A stretch of DNA of 64,000 nucleotides from Ancylostoma caninum (GCA_037903475.1 JBAJFG010000479.1:2776501-2840500); one strand, 5' to 3'; numbered from the stretch's first letter, positions 45,720 through 58,809 are shown. Translations and numbers: made by a program. Notes: a model not told the origin generated them from the sequence alone.

Positions 45720-48700
45720 GGGACGTTGCCATTAAATTGTCCGTTAACCACGGTTCTTCTAGTGCCTGCTTTGCCAGATCCCTCTCAATCGAGCGCATCT
45801 GGTCGTGTGACTGACTGATAACCATCTCTTGTTTCAGCGAAAAAAAATGACGATGACAAATTGGAATTCACGAAGCTGTAAACTAGCTTCTCTCAATTAT
45901 TTTTTCCTGCTATTTGAAAGTTTGCAAAACATCAACAAGCAGGTGCGATTTGGATTGGGCCCATTGCATGATTTTCGGGAGAAAAATCATGAACAGCAAG
46001 ATTGATGACATCGCGTCGCGAGAGTAATTAGGGACTACCGCGACGCGACCGCAGCGCGCATTCTCCAAAAAAGGACACGGCAGCGTTTGAAGCCTTTGCA
46101 TGTGTTAGACGGCCGCCATTCGTGAAAACTAGTCCGGAAACACTTCTTGACCAATCAAGACAGAAGGTGCCAATTACTCCGCGATCATCCCCAGTCCAAC
46201 TTTGCATCTCTCGCACCGTTGCAACGCGATTTTGCTGCGTCTTATCACGTTTTAACACCTCCCACAAGCATCTGAGTCCGTAGCTTCGCAAGTGCGATCA
46301 CAATGATGCCTAGAAGCCATTATTCCATTAAAATAGCTCACTGACGGACAGGTAGAAGACCTGCAAGTTCTATAGTGCACAGCTTTGATCTACATCGGCG
46401 TGGATGCGTGTCAGACCGTGTCAGGACCGTAACGCAATCGCTTCGCGGCGGCGTTGCGGCGTCATAGTTGAAAAATGGTTGCAGCGGCGAAATATTAGAG
46501 CTAATTTGCAAGCAATTTTTTTGAAATGTACGTGATTTTTGGAGATTGTTCAGATGGCAGTAGCAATTACGCCGAAAAACGTAATATTATTGTGTGCTCA
46601 AAGTCTGCTACCACGATTCAGCGTATTTTTACAGCTGCCACGGCTTATGTAAACTTGTACTATCCTCGGAAAGGTAGGCGGATCCCGTGGCTGCGGAGTC
46701 GCGGCGGGACCAGAGCGAACTAAGAGCATGGTCAAGTGGGAGGACTGAGCAGGTCCCGCGACGATATTGCGGCCGCGACGCTATGAAATCGCGCGCGGAA
46801 AGAGCGACAAGTACACTTGTCGTTAACTGTCAAAGCCAAGCATTGGAAAGAACTATAGCACTAGAAAGAACGCTTCACCTGTCGCGAGACGCATTTCGCA
46901 CGTGAATCGTCGGAAGAAGTTTCGTCGACGGCATCCCGCCAGGGTCAAAGAGCGCCCAGAGTGCGGCGACGCTGTGGTGCACTGAGTCAAACACACTGCC
47001 CTCCCAAACTGTCAGGGGGACCAGTCGAAATTGATAAGCTGTGCTTAGTTGGACGAGGGACAAATCAATGGCCGAGGGAGAGCTGGGCGTTTGGTGCAAA
47101 AACAAACATAACGACGCCATCGATGCAGTGTTCTACTCTGTAACGAGAGGAGGAGGAACGCCAGAGTGCATATGGCCAGATTTCGACCGGCGCTTGGCCC
47201 CATGGCGACGACGCCTCGGGTGAAAAAACCTGGATTTGGATTTCTTGTTCCTCCACAAATCCAGGATTTAAACTTCCGTAAAAGGAAGGCTTGTTCCTAA
47301 GCGGTCTGGGGCAAATCGATCTAGAGAACCTGCACCAAAGCTCGCATTCATAAACAACCATGTCAAATAGGATATTTCAACGTCTAGGACGTTACCAATG
47401 CATGTTCGCATAAACAACTGTCAACTGAAAATGACAACGAAGGAATGACTGGCAGTTCCCTTTAGCGGGAAAGGCAGCCGCTCAGCAGTGAAGGACAGAA
47501 ATCAGCGAAAGTAGGTTAACACTGAGTAATTTCAGTGATCAGACAAAGAATTCGAATAGAACGCTGGCGCGACAAGGTGAACACGTTCATAAAACTTGCG
47601 GAACTCCTGCGTTCATCCAGGGAAAAGAAAAAGAAACGAAAAAAGAGCAGTGGATGAATTGTTTGCGGGGTGAAAATATCAGTATAAGTAGTTGGAGTCA
47701 TGGACTAGATATCAGTTATGAATACCCGGTTTATTTGAAAAGCATAGGCCGAATTTGGTTGTTCTTCACTGGCTTCTCTAGGTTTCCTTCTTAGGCATAT
47801 TCAACTCCCTCCTCCTCTCCCCCCCCTCACCCCAACCATCCCTTTCGTGGGTCCCCAGTGGATTGATGAACAAGTATGGAACACAGAAGATTTGCAAAAC
47901 GTGTTCCTTCGAAGAAAAGCTTGGTGAAAATAAGCGTAATGTTTTTAAGAGTGAGTCACCGGTGTCACACGTACGCATGTGTTGCACACCTATACGAAAC
48001 GACGCAGGGCGAAATTGGTCTAAGGAAGAGCAGATTGCTCACTTCTTCGTTGGGCTTACCTCATCTTTTCTTCCATTTTTCAAATTGCTTTTTTTAAATT
48101 CTTGTTGCTGGAGAAGCGAGAACTGGTCCTCAGATGTTTTTGAGCGTCCAGATAACGACTATTTGGGGAAATTTCTTCGAAAATAACAGTTTCCCCAACC
48201 CTGGAAGTTCAATTTCGTTAGGCATCAGGGCTATGCCTTGATTAGGGTCACGCGAGAACTGGTCTTTGAGTCTTCTAAGGTCTGTTTTTGGGAAATATTG
48301 CATGCGGATTACACGGCAACTGTGATCTTCTTAAATTTAAAAACCACATGGCGCGAGATACTACAATGGGACAGAATCCTTCTTTCTTGGATCTTTCTTG
48401 GAAAATGGATAGCGAAGTAAGTGGCTTAATGGCTTTCCCTACGAACGTGAATCACATTTAACCCTAGCTTCCCTTGCTTGATTGCACAAATCTTCAAATT
48501 GAGCTATGGAATTATGAAAACAAGCGTTTTCCTTTTTTTCTTTTCTCTGTAGAAGACAGACCTGCTCCTTCTATCTCACTTTTCCTTTCTTTATTTACTT
48601 TTTCTGATATTGTTTGGTTGGTTATTATTATCTATACACCAAAAAAATAAATCCAATCACTGGAGTCTTTTTAGTGACAACTGAGGAAGGATGCCAGCAA

Positions 48701-49240
48701 ATAAGAGTAAAATAGCAGCAGCTGAGAGGAAATGCACTGGAACGTCCTGTACTCGAAGTTTTACCCTATTCGGGCTACACTCACCTCTCTGATTTATAGG
48801 GGTAAAAACAATTTCAACAGAAGAAATGAACGAGGAAATTTTGGCGAAAACCGGGTGAGATATCATTGGATAAATCACGGATCGGAGAAAAACCCAGTTT
48901 GATGAATTGCGCAACCAACAGCGAATCCCTGACGTCGAGCGCTTCATTCCAGCGCCACCCGTCCGCTGGCAGATAATGATCGCCGTCGACGATGGCAATG
49001 CGTATTTTTCGTCTACGTATTCTGTTTCCTCGTGATCGACCGACCAACAAAACACTGCCGTACGTCAATACCAAATATGGCGCATAACAGGCATAATGGT
49101 GTTATGGCGGCGAGCACTATGTACTGGGTACAGAATGCTGATACAACCCGACCGAAGCTCCAAACAAAAAGGTCATCCGTAGATTGTACGAAGAACGATC
49201 GATTCTAGGGAGTGGGAAGTCCCAACCAACTCATGGAAAG
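45720..49240. other. Mostly non-coding, locally GC-rich, no supported gene
   Basis: Several frames are open because of GC-rich patches (46.0-47.3 kb), but none forms an exon chain. At 48115-48170 and 48250-48300 a 'CGAGAACTGGTC' ... 'TTTTTGGGAAAT' segment is repeated directly. A minus-strand stretch at 49074-48814 ('RIAIVDGDHYLPADGWRWNE') reads like coding sequence but lacks identifiable partners. Confidence 0.35.
46690..46790. repeat. GC-rich dispersed repeat, inverted copy of 39570-39690
   Basis: Read on the minus strand, 'TTTCATAGCGTCGCGGCC', 'CGCGGGACCTGCTC' and 'GGTCCCGCCGCGACT' parallel 'CTTCATAGCGTCGCGGCC', 'GGCGGGACCTACTCGATCC' and 'GGTCCCACCACGATTCTGC' at 39570-39690. Neither copy keeps a common reading frame. 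Confidence 0.5.
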
Positions 49241-49284
49241 GCACTGTCATATTCCAGAATTATTTTTTGATCTTTTCAAATGAA

Positions 49285-49620
49285 AGGAATCTCCAGGAGC
49301 TGCTGATCACAGTGGTATACGTGATTCCGTGTGAAATTCCCGAAAACCAGTTCCCGAGTCTCAACTTTTGGGAGCTTGTGGGCGGGGTAACAGTGTCTCC
49401 GCATCATGCACTCGGTCATTGCACATGGAGCGCACCTTTTATCCTATTAGGGAGTAGATGCTGAGGAACTGTCACAAGGATTATGGATTATCTGAGAAAG
49501 TGCTCATGTCAGAATGCACTATTCGCAAAACTCAACCTCCCACCTTGGCTTCATCCCTGCTCCGGTGTTGCAGCTCAAAAAAAGTTTTTTCGGCAGTTTT
49601 ACACTGAATCGTCTCTAATA
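49285..49620. mobile_element. Diverged copy of the foldback element at 45.3 kb
   Basis: It shares 'CTGCTGATCACAGTGGTATA', 'CGTGATTC.GTG' and 'GGGAGCTTGTGGGCGG' with the element at 45310-45715. The right arm is only weakly recognisable (complement of 'CCGAAAAAACTTTTTTTGAG'). Confidence 0.55.
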
Positions 49621-49699
49621 CTGTAAAGAGAACACACAACTTCATCGTTTCTCGTTTTTGTTACACTGCCCTACAAAAACCAACAAGTGCAATGGATAC

Positions 49700-50410
49700 T
49701 GTAAAGCCATGTAACTACTCTAACTTGTTGAATAAGTAAACAAAAAAATAAGCAAACAATAAATTTGAAAAGTGCAGCACTATTCTTTGGACACTGATAC
49801 AATACCATTGCCTTTTTTTTAAACAAATCAATCAAACTGAAAAAAGGAAGTGGCCAGCCAACCGGGTGTTGCTGTAAAGTTCGGTAGATAGGGGAATATC
49901 GGAAATTTTAAAGGAAGGAGAAATCCTTCTGTATAACGATCTCGCGGAAATACGCGAAATTCTCCCAATTTTCATGTTTCAGTGTTAGGAAATGGACTCA
50001 AAAATTTAAATAGAAATGAGTCACTGAGCAATGAAGTTCTACTGTACAACCTTTGTTTGTTGCGCAGTTGAATTGATCTAGAATGTTTGATCCACTACTG
50101 ATCGATTGGGATCACCATTTTCATTGTATACTTTCGAGTTCGCTTCGCTTTCACTCCTTTGACCGTCTATGTTACTGTTCCGTTTCTTCTAATAAACTAT
50201 TCAACTGCTCCGTAGCAAAAGACATTCACACTTGATGTGATCTAGGATGTTTGATCAACCATCGATCGATTATGATCGTTATTGGGGTTCCATGTATTCG
50301 CACTAACTTCACTCAACTTCTCATGTCGTTGTTCAAGTTCCAAAACTGTTCACAAGTAATGTTTCAAACTCCGATGGTTCGGATACTAACAGGTCCTGTG
50401 CAGTCACCAG
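49700..50410. other. Intergenic, no supported gene
   Basis: AT-rich sequence with two related 'TGATCTAGRATGTTTGATC' blocks at about 50075 and 50238 that suggest a short diverged tandem repeat of about 160 bp. No exons. Confidence 0.35.
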
Positions 50411-50420
50411 ATTATCTTAG

Positions 50421-50873
50421 AGGCGGTGTCCAAGCCTAGGACCAATTTATGGTTTTGGGTATCAGAAAATTGCATGGAGCGACGCTGCTTACAATGGTAT
50501 AGTTATCTTAGCCCAAAAGTGCAGAAACTCCCTTTTTGAACACTATATTTTCGGAGGGAACGGGCATCCCGGCGCATCGACAGCTCGTCCACGAAGTTGC
50601 GCCGCGATCGATCGATGGCGCCGCTGCAACTCCTTACCGGCATTCGACCACACCTCCACCCCGTCGTGGAGTTGCAGCGGCGCCATTGATCGTTCGCGGC
50701 GCAACTTCGTGTACTAGATGTCGCTGCACCGAGGTACCCGTTTCCTCCAAAAATATAGTGTTCACGAAGGGGGTTTTCTGCACTTTTGGGCTGAGATACC
50801 TATACCACTGTAATCAGCGTCGCCCCTTGCATCTTCTGATACCCAAGTTGGTCCTGAGCTTGGACACTGCCTT
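50421..50873. mobile_element. Near-complete palindromic foldback element, arms about 215 bp
   Basis: The left end GGCGGTGTCCAAGCCTAGGA pairs with the right end's complement GGCAGTGTCCAAGCTCAGGA. Pairing continues through GGGTATCAGAA, GCGACGCTG, GCCCAAAAGTGCAGAAA, GAACACTATATTTT and the GC-rich GAAGTTGCGCCGCG and CAATGGCGCCGCTGCAACTCC near the centre. A loop of about 50 bp separates the arms. The long open frame across it (50536-50991) is an artefact of this structure. Confidence 0.9.
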
Positions 50874-50989
50874 TAAAGGTCTGATATATTCTTCCAGCCA
50901 ATACATTTCGTACAGAGAGACACCGACAATTAAAATACGTTCTTACCCCGTATTGTTTCCATTCCTATGGTTACAGTCACGGAAACTAT

Positions 50990-53045
50990 GACTACAGTCA
51001 GTTGCTTTACTACTTGTACTGCCCATATAATTGTGAATTAATTAGTTTGAATTCCAGGTTTCTAACTTCGTTTGGTAATTACGTGTTACTTTGGTCCTTT
51101 ATGATATCTTGTCTACGTTTTATATGACATTAGATGACATATCACTGTATAATAAATGAAGTAAAAATAAGCTTTTCTCCGTACAGTTTTGTCAAATATT
51201 ACGTGTTTTCAAAACCACATGGGGTCACTCCAAGAAACGGGTGAGTTCAAAAACGGTGTTTTTGAACTTAATTCTCATGCCTTTTCACGGGATTGAGGCG
51301 CAGTTTCTCAGGAGTTCACGCGGGAACCAACGACGTGCAATCACAGAAACAATGTACGAGATCATTATGACAGCGACAGGCAATTTGTCTGCAACAAAGC
51401 AACCAATCCTCAGCAAAAACCACCGCGGGATGCAGATACACGGGAACATCAACAATAAACAAATGCAGGTGTTAGAGGGAGTTATCGGGTTAGTCACAGC
51501 CACACGTGTTTTAAAAGCAACAGCAGAAAAGTAAACAAATAGGTGGCGCTGGTGCAGGTCATGGATCTCTGGTGTTCTCTGCAAATACAAAGCTGTCGGA
51601 GTTTTAATCTCTAGCGAAGGCATGGCTTTGCGTCACTCCACTACTGCAACTTTAGGAAGTTGTAAATAAACGGTTTAAAAATTAGGTTGGAATTCACAGG
51701 ATAAGCTGCAAAGCACCTCTCACCAACAACACCATCTGATATAGGAACTAATGAAATGTTGAATAACGCAGAATGAAAAAATGGAAGAAGGAAAATTTTC
51801 GAAGCGCAATGGAGGGCACCGTGTGTAAAACGTCCTTAGCAGTCAGCAAAAGTGTTCTGTGCTTCACTGATAGTGGAGAAGAGAGCGTTTAAAAACGCCA
51901 GGCAGATCGCCTTTCACCGCAAATGCAATGAGCAATGTCAGCAGGCAAAAGGGTTTGAAGGGGGACTCGTAAACCTGTCAGTATAACTTTCGTGTCGACG
52001 TTATCAGTGTTCAGACGGGGAATATTTTTTGCGAGAATGCCACGCAAAGTAAATATTATGTGGATTTCCCTGTTGCTTAATTTTCAGTAGCTAAGAGCTC
52101 GATATACTCAAAGTTCGCCTCAAGTTTCAGTTCCCGAAGTTTGATGGAAAAATGTCTGAGCTAGTGTTAATACATAAGCTTCCTTTTAATCTTGAATATT
52201 TAGTTTTTTGATGAGTTAGATAATTCTGCAATTGTTCTGATTCCAAGCTTATTCTCTGATTTCTTCTTAACGTGGGTACACCTACAGTGCATTAAATAAA
52301 TAGAGTTGACACTGTGCCCATTTTTTTCGCATCACAGAAAACCACCCATTTGGACAGCCGCGCCGCTCCCCCTAAGCAACGCGGCAGACCACTCCAAATG
52401 TCTAAAAAATAATGTGTAGTGGCGAGCACTAATCTCCCTGCATACAAGAATGCGCGTTATTTTTGCAACCATCTGCTCATCACTACAGAAAACACTTCTA
52501 TGTAGGCCGAAACAGCCACTCTCTTGGGCAGATCTTTTTAGCATGGTTGAATAAAATGAGCTTACAGCTCTGCAAACACCCCCTTTTCCAGGGTGTCACT
52601 ACGGGCAATGCAAATGATGCTGCTATTTGGCACGAGGTCCATCTGAGCAACACCTAAGATTTGTTAGACTCGCTCCAATAGCGCATATCATGAAAGCAAG
52701 TGAGGAAAAGCAAAGTATCGCTTTTCAGGTTGTAATTGGAATAAAAAAAAAATATTGAAATTAGAGAGGAAGAGATTCCTCAGAGAAAAATTAACCGGGA
52801 TAGAATATTTGGTAAAGAAAATACCAGTCAGAAATGAAATAATATTGTCTTGAAAGACATCCTATGTTTGGCCACCTTACCGGCGAATACCTTTTTCGAG
52901 CCCACCCTTAATAAATCCCAGTGGAATTTCTCGCATTCACATTAAATCCATGTAAATTAATACTCTGGAACCGATTAGGCTATTTATACATATTAGTAAC
53001 AGTCCCAAGATAACGACTTTCTTCCTCACGTCCCCATGTAGCAGC
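50990..53045. other. Intergenic; partial MITE at 52328
   Basis: 52328-52415 carries GCATCACAGAAAACCACCCA and the hairpin 'GCCGCGCCGCTCC...GCAACGCGGCAGACC' of the TTGCATCACAGAA family. 51241-51534 is open on both strands but has no splice partners. The remainder shows nothing supportable. Confidence 0.4.
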
Positions 53046-53566
53046 TTAAAGGCAAGGTCCGGTCAAAATCTCACCCACCCAGGTTTCTTGCTCTCTCGAG
53101 TCCAAACCATGTGTATAGCACGTATTTCAAGTTTGAGACCTTGGTATAAACTCTATCGCAAGATACGGGATAAAACGTCCAAGGATTGAAAAACGCGCTC
53201 CAATCGACAAAGGCTGCGCGAAAGCCTATTGAACAACGATGGACGCTTAGATACATACGCCCTAATGAACACTCCGCAAAACCTCCCCCACCCCATCAAA
53301 CGGACCCACTGGTCGTTTCAATACGAATTTTTTCCTACGACGTCACAACAGACAGCAGCTAGGGCGCGCCGCATAACGTCATTTGAAAGCACGGACGCCG
53401 CAAATCCGCAAACGCCGCACCGGAATTGGTCGATGGAAAGCGTTTGTTGTAGGACCTTTTCGGGGGTTTTTCTATAGTTTTCGTCCAAGAGGTCACCGTA
53501 GGCTACAAATCCAATAGAAATTCGGGAGATGGAATTTTGCCCGGACTTTGCCTTTAATATGCTAGC
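53046..53566. mobile_element. Non-autonomous DNA element with terminal inverted repeats (TTAAAGGCAARGTCCGG)
   Basis: The left end TTAAAGGCAAGGTCCGGTCA is matched by the complement of the right end, TTAAAGGCAAAGTCCGGGCA, and both continue with AAAAT. The length is about 520 bp and there is no transposase frame. TTA/TAA at both borders is compatible with a TA-type target duplication. Confidence 0.7.
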
Positions 53567-53569
53567 TCA

Positions 53570-56500
53570 CGTCAGGCTCATCATGTGAAGATGTGTGCAG
53601 TCTTGGAACTGGAATGCGCATGCATGTTTTACATGCTTATTTGTTGCATACACAGGAAGAGAACGAAATTTATGTGACACAGCTGCTGCACAAAAAATTA
53701 TTCCTTGCTACATGTTTCTGTTATCTGAGGCTCTACTGCAGAACAAATAGAAATTGCCGCAAACCCTTGGCGTCCATGGGTCACGTACCTTGCCTAGAAG
53801 CAGCAGACTAGGCAGAGTATATATACTAGAAAGTAAAAGAATTATTCACAGTTTCTCCAGAAAATAATTTTGAGCGGCTAGATGTTCGAAATCACACACT
53901 GTGCGGTGGTTCCCAGGTATTTAGGTTCCGTGATATATCCGTGTCAGTCGTCAATTTCTAAAGGCTTTCCAAGGTTTCAACGCAAATTTCTGACGAGTAT
54001 TACGTGGATAGTGTAACATCAACACCGGTGATAGTTCGCACAGTAAGTTTTCTCAAATAGTTTCCACAGTAAGTTTTCTCAATTCTCAGTAAATTCCGCT
54101 CATTTTCCGGTTGAATAGGTGAATCTTGCCTGTTTTCCTGTATCTTGCCTCATACTTGTGATACAGAAATTTGAGTGGAAATAGTCGGTGCGAAATTGTG
54201 AGAATAACCAAAAAACCGACAACGTTTACCAGCATCCGAACGGACGATATTTCGACCAAAAAAAAAAGGTCCAGGAGATGAATCTTTAAGTGCGAGTGGA
54301 ACTGTTCTTCAAGGTTGCATTGCGCATTAGTTTGAAAATTTTCGTTTTCAGGACTTTTTGCTTGCTGTCCTTAAGCTACATAGATTTCCAGGACATTAAA
54401 CACAGATAGGTAGAAAATCCGAGAAACCGGACCTTATTACAAATAATTGTCGCGAATTACAAGCAGTTGAAAAAAGCTTATAGGAGACAGTTGCAAAAAG
54501 AGTGCTGGTGCTTAGGCGTAAGAAACGGATGGGTAGAAGAATACGGAAAATGATACAACAAAAAAGGGGGAACGAGAATGTGCTGGACCTAGCAGCCCTC
54601 CCCTCGACAAGCTATGTAACGGGTGCATGCTGCCATTAATTCGTGAAAGATTCGGTGATTTTCATGGATTCGTACTTTTGAATTTCGCTGATTTTCATGA
54701 ATTCGTACTTTTGAATTTCGCTGATTTTCATGAATTCGTACTTTTGAATAATTCAAATAGAATTCTAAGTTAATTGTAGAATTTTGATTGTTCGTAGTAT
54801 TAAAAGTTCAAACAAATTGTGCGGAATGATATAATAGAATGAACGAACTATTTACATAAATATTGAACATTTCTGATGACATGAAAGAACGAATCATAGG
54901 AATAATCTATACATATTTTTAGAATGTCGACCGAATAAATATAACAGTTCACAGTTCTGCCCTTCAACATCCACACGAATGAATTCATCGAATGCTCAAA
55001 TGCTCAAACATTTACGGCAATATATTCGATCCGGTCACAAAGATAATGCACAGCTGGGTTCGGATTCATAAACACATAACTGAAAGAAACCAGGCTAGTA
55101 AACCAATTTTTGCATCCTGCGCCTCCTAACATTACGTGGTCTTTACCCAATCACGGTAATCATCGTTGGTTTGCCTGGTTATCGTTTCATGAATCCCAGC
55201 CCTAAAGCACGGGACAGAACCGATGCGACAAACTGCTAGTACGTTAACTATGCAATAATCACCAGCAACGATAGCAACCGCGAAGAGTCGAACCAAGTTG
55301 ACACAGAGTAACGAGAGAACAGTGAAAAACCGCAAATACCGGTTCAGAGGAGTTGTCAGAAATTCGGGAACGTTCAGATAGAGATCGACGAGCCGCGCTA
55401 CGAACGCTGTTTTGGACCAGTTGTCGCCGGAACCAGCAGAACGGAACGAGTCGTCGCGTCTCGACGACGCTTCTTTTCGGCAGTTGCGCTTTGCAGGAGA
55501 AGCGTCGAGTGCAGCTCGGTACACAAATTATACTAGCGCAGCTGAACCTGTTGATGTTTCAAGAACAGCTGTGTTGTTTTGCCAACTGGAAGGATGAAAA
55601 AGGTGAGCAAGCACAGCGAAAAAATTTGGGCACATGGGCAAAAGAAATCGGGGAAAGGCCTGCATGATTGCTGCGCATATAAAAGGGAAAAAGATGCTGG
55701 AGAGGTGAAAAGTTGGCAGAGCAGCTATGAGAGATGAACAGTATCATAACTAAGTAAAGCTGCAAGGAACTCGCTACTGAAGCCAATAACTAAAAAAATG
55801 GCTCAGTTAACGATTCGTTATCCGGACACACATAACTTTACGGAGTGGTAAAGTAATCATGAGGGTAAAAAGGTAAAAATTTACCTATGCAACTTTTATG
55901 GCTCGTCCGGAAAACTCATATATTTATTATTCACATTCAGCTGGACAAAAAGAGAAGTTAAATACGTAAAAACCGCGACATCATTTTTCTATCAGAATGA
56001 TACGACCAAATCAGCGAAAAAATCAAGGAAAGGGTTTCGGAATGGAATGTTTGGGGAAAATATGAGCTACGCCAACAGCAGCGGAGAAAATTATCAAAAC
56101 AAACGTAATGTCGGACGGAAAATCAATGGAGTAGTGAATGAAGAAAGCGTTTTTGAAGGGAATTAGCATTTGAAGCCAATTTTACCTTTTTCTTATGGAA
56201 TTACCCATTTCTGTCACAGACTAAAACCCTGATTTGTCCGACACTGTTCCACGCCTGGGGCTACAATATTTTCGAGGATTTTTTTTCTGCTGAAACTTTA
56301 CATAGCAGGGTAAATTGACGTCCTAAACACAAATAGCATATCCATTTTGTATCGTCATCGTTTTCTTATTTTCGTAGAGTTACACAATGGCCCTATGGTA
56401 TCTCACAGAATCCTTGAAAATTTTGCAAAAAAAGTGAAGATTCTGCGGTCCCGGATGGGGAGCAGTGCCCTGATATCCACTGGCTAAGAAACCTCCAGAA

Positions 56501-57640
56501 ACAAATGCTGTTTTGCAAATCTTTCGGTTGGTTGAACATTGCATGTTTGCACTTTGGGTCAAGGTCTTACGCCCAACTAGGCATTGCAAAAAGTTCAAGA
56601 GCACTGCCTCTCTAGAAAGATACCAGAAGTTTGAAAGACTGGTGAGGACCTAGGCTGGGTTTTCCATAAAGAGTGAACGTCCAGGAATTCTTCCTACACA
56701 GATCCATCCCATGTTTACATTACAGCACATGTTCAATGATTATTCAATGATCACGATGAACTTTCAACAGATTTGTTGGATTCACTGGAAATACGACAGA
56801 TTACCGATTGGTTTTAGAACGATCTGGTAATCGGACCTCCAGCAACCATAAAACACACAGCAAAACTAGTAGTACATCTGTACTTCTATAGTGGAAAAGG
56901 ACTCGCCCTCTTCTAATTGAACAAGTTTTTCAAAGGAAAATAGACATATTTTTTAGTAAAAACTCGTGCCGCTTAGCAAAAAAAATGGTGAGAATAGTGA
57001 AATACTAGGTGGATCAAAAGGTCCCGCAACACTTGCACTAGTTCAAAACGAAATTTCAATCTTAATGAAATACAATTTTAGTCGGCTAACGGAGCACAGG
57101 AGACCTCGGTGCGATAGGAGCAGGGATAAGCGGAATTTCGGTTTCAGAAGTTTGGAAGTTCCGCATCATCCAAGCTTCTAACTTCAGATTTCCAAAATAT
57201 CGACAGTATCTGAGTTATATCAAGTCATAGTGGTGTCTTTATCCCCACAAGTTTCCCGTATTTTGAGTTTCTCACAAATTTCGCTCATTACTGATGAGGA
57301 CCCGCCTAGTCAAATGACCGCCTGTGCGTGTGCCGCCTTTATATGTAGATTCAATTACTCCGTATTGTTTGCTTTCCTTCCAAATCATATGATAGAAGAG
57401 AAGGATTGTCCTGACAATCACGACCATTAATGAAGCCATCTCAATTCTGGCGCCATACGATGCCTGAGTATTATACGTTGCCTGAGTATTCGATCTGCTG
57501 CCATATTTGATTCGGAAGAGGACCGAAGCAGTTCGACACTGCCGTCGTCCCTTCAGACCTCTCATGCCCTCTGTCAACTCGGCCTGTAGACCTTTACTCT
57601 CTTTCACGCATGATTGCTTTCTTGTTTATAAACTACTAGA
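53570..57640. other. Gene-poor region
   Basis: 54654-54749 holds three direct copies of a 33-bp unit (GCTGATTTTCATGAATTCGT and following ACTTTTGAATTTC). On the minus strand 55524-55132 is open for 130 codons with a hydrophobic segment ('FFTVLSLLCVNLVRLF'), but it has neither splice partners nor a recognisable family and is not called. No other exon chain was seen. Confidence 0.4.
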
Positions 57641-58805
57641 CGGCATACCCGGCTTCGCTCGGGTGTTTTACTACCCCGGCAATTTCACACCAATGAGGAC
57701 AATTGCTAGTGCCGACAAATTCATTGCAGATGCCTATAATTTTGGTGGCAAACTTATAAGCAGGCTCATGTAACCCTCTTCCACCGACCCGTAAGCGAAA
57801 AGTCAGTAATGTTACTTCAGTGTCAAATTCATGGAAAGCAGCTGCCATATTCGCACTTAGGGTTTAGCGTTTTCGATTGATCCAGTGAACATATTCCTAC
57901 CCCGTCCTTTTCCAAAAGCGGAGAAAGAGCAAAAGAATTACTGAGTCGATATATCCATGGAGAATAGTTGTCATATTCGTGTACGGCGCAATGGAAAATC
58001 CCAGTAGACTCCCAGATCTTCACCGGCCCGTGGACGAAAATGGCGAAAAATCATACCAATAATTCGATATTCTGCACAAAATAGTTAACGTATTCGTGTT
58101 TAGCGTATTGGGGAACCCCAGTAACCATGTCCTCACCACCCCTGGCCGAAAATAGCAAGAAATCAGAAAATCGATAAGTCGATATTTCGTGCAAAACGGT
58201 TATCATATTCGTGTTCAGCGCACTGACAAACCCCAGTAGAGCTGACCCTACTGACTCTCGTGCAGAAATATCGAAAAATCAATAAAATCGATAAATCGAT
58301 ATTTCGTGCAAAACGGTTATCATATTCGTGTTCAGCGCACTGCAAACCCCAGTAGAGCTGACCCTACTGACTCTCGTGCAGAAATATCGAAAAATCAATA
58401 AAATCGATAAATCGATATCGTGCAAAACGGTTATCATATTCGTGTTCAGCGCACTGACAAACCCCAGTGGACCTGTCCCTACCGACTCTCGGGCAAAAAT
58501 ATCGAAAAATCAATAAAATCGATAAATCGATATTTCGTGCAAAACGGTTATCATATTCGTGTTCAGCGCATTGCGAAACCTCATTAGACATGTCCTCGCC
58601 GCCTCCGAGCAAAAATAGCGAAAAATCAATAAAATCGATAAATCAATCGATAATGCCTGGCACGAAGTAGCCTAAAACCTCCGCCGGCCCATGAGGAATG
58701 AGCATGCAAAGTTTGGTCCCGATCGGTTCACACTCCGCGATTTCTATAAGGAACATACATACATACACACACACACACATACATTCTACTTTATATATAC
58801 AGATT
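57640..58805. repeat. Repeat element with 114-117 bp tandem minisatellite
   Basis: The left part starts 'CTAGACGGCATACCCGGCTT' with a CGCTCGGG hairpin. The middle (about 57950-58640) consists of five to six copies of a unit containing AAAATCGATAAATCGATA, CGTGCAAAACGGTTATCATA, TTCGTGTTCAGCGCA and an ACCCCAGTAGA block; the shared GCAAAACGGTTAT occurs at about 58191, 58308, 58422 and 58539. The right end is ACATACATACACACACA followed by CTTTATATATACAGA. Open frames here repeat with the unit and are not genes. Confidence 0.75.
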
Positions 58806-58809
58806 GGAC

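Noticed and set aside
46028..47361. Several overlapping open frames in a GC-rich patch
   Set aside because: Open mainly through composition; both strands are equally open and no exon chain or motif can be defined.
50536..50991. 151-codon plus-strand open frame
   Set aside because: It runs through the arms of a foldback element and its translation mirrors the palindrome; no splice signals or family.
51241..51623. Open frames on both strands, the minus one hydrophobic
   Set aside because: No splice partner or family; hydrophobicity follows from the complementary strand's polar codons.
55132..55524. 130-codon minus-strand ORF with a hydrophobic segment
   Set aside because: No acceptor, donor partners or recognisable family; could be chance in a GC-richer patch.
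57830..58640. Repeated open frames and CRISPR-like periodicity
   Set aside because: Units of about 115 bp without unique spacers; a eukaryotic minisatellite, not a CRISPR array.
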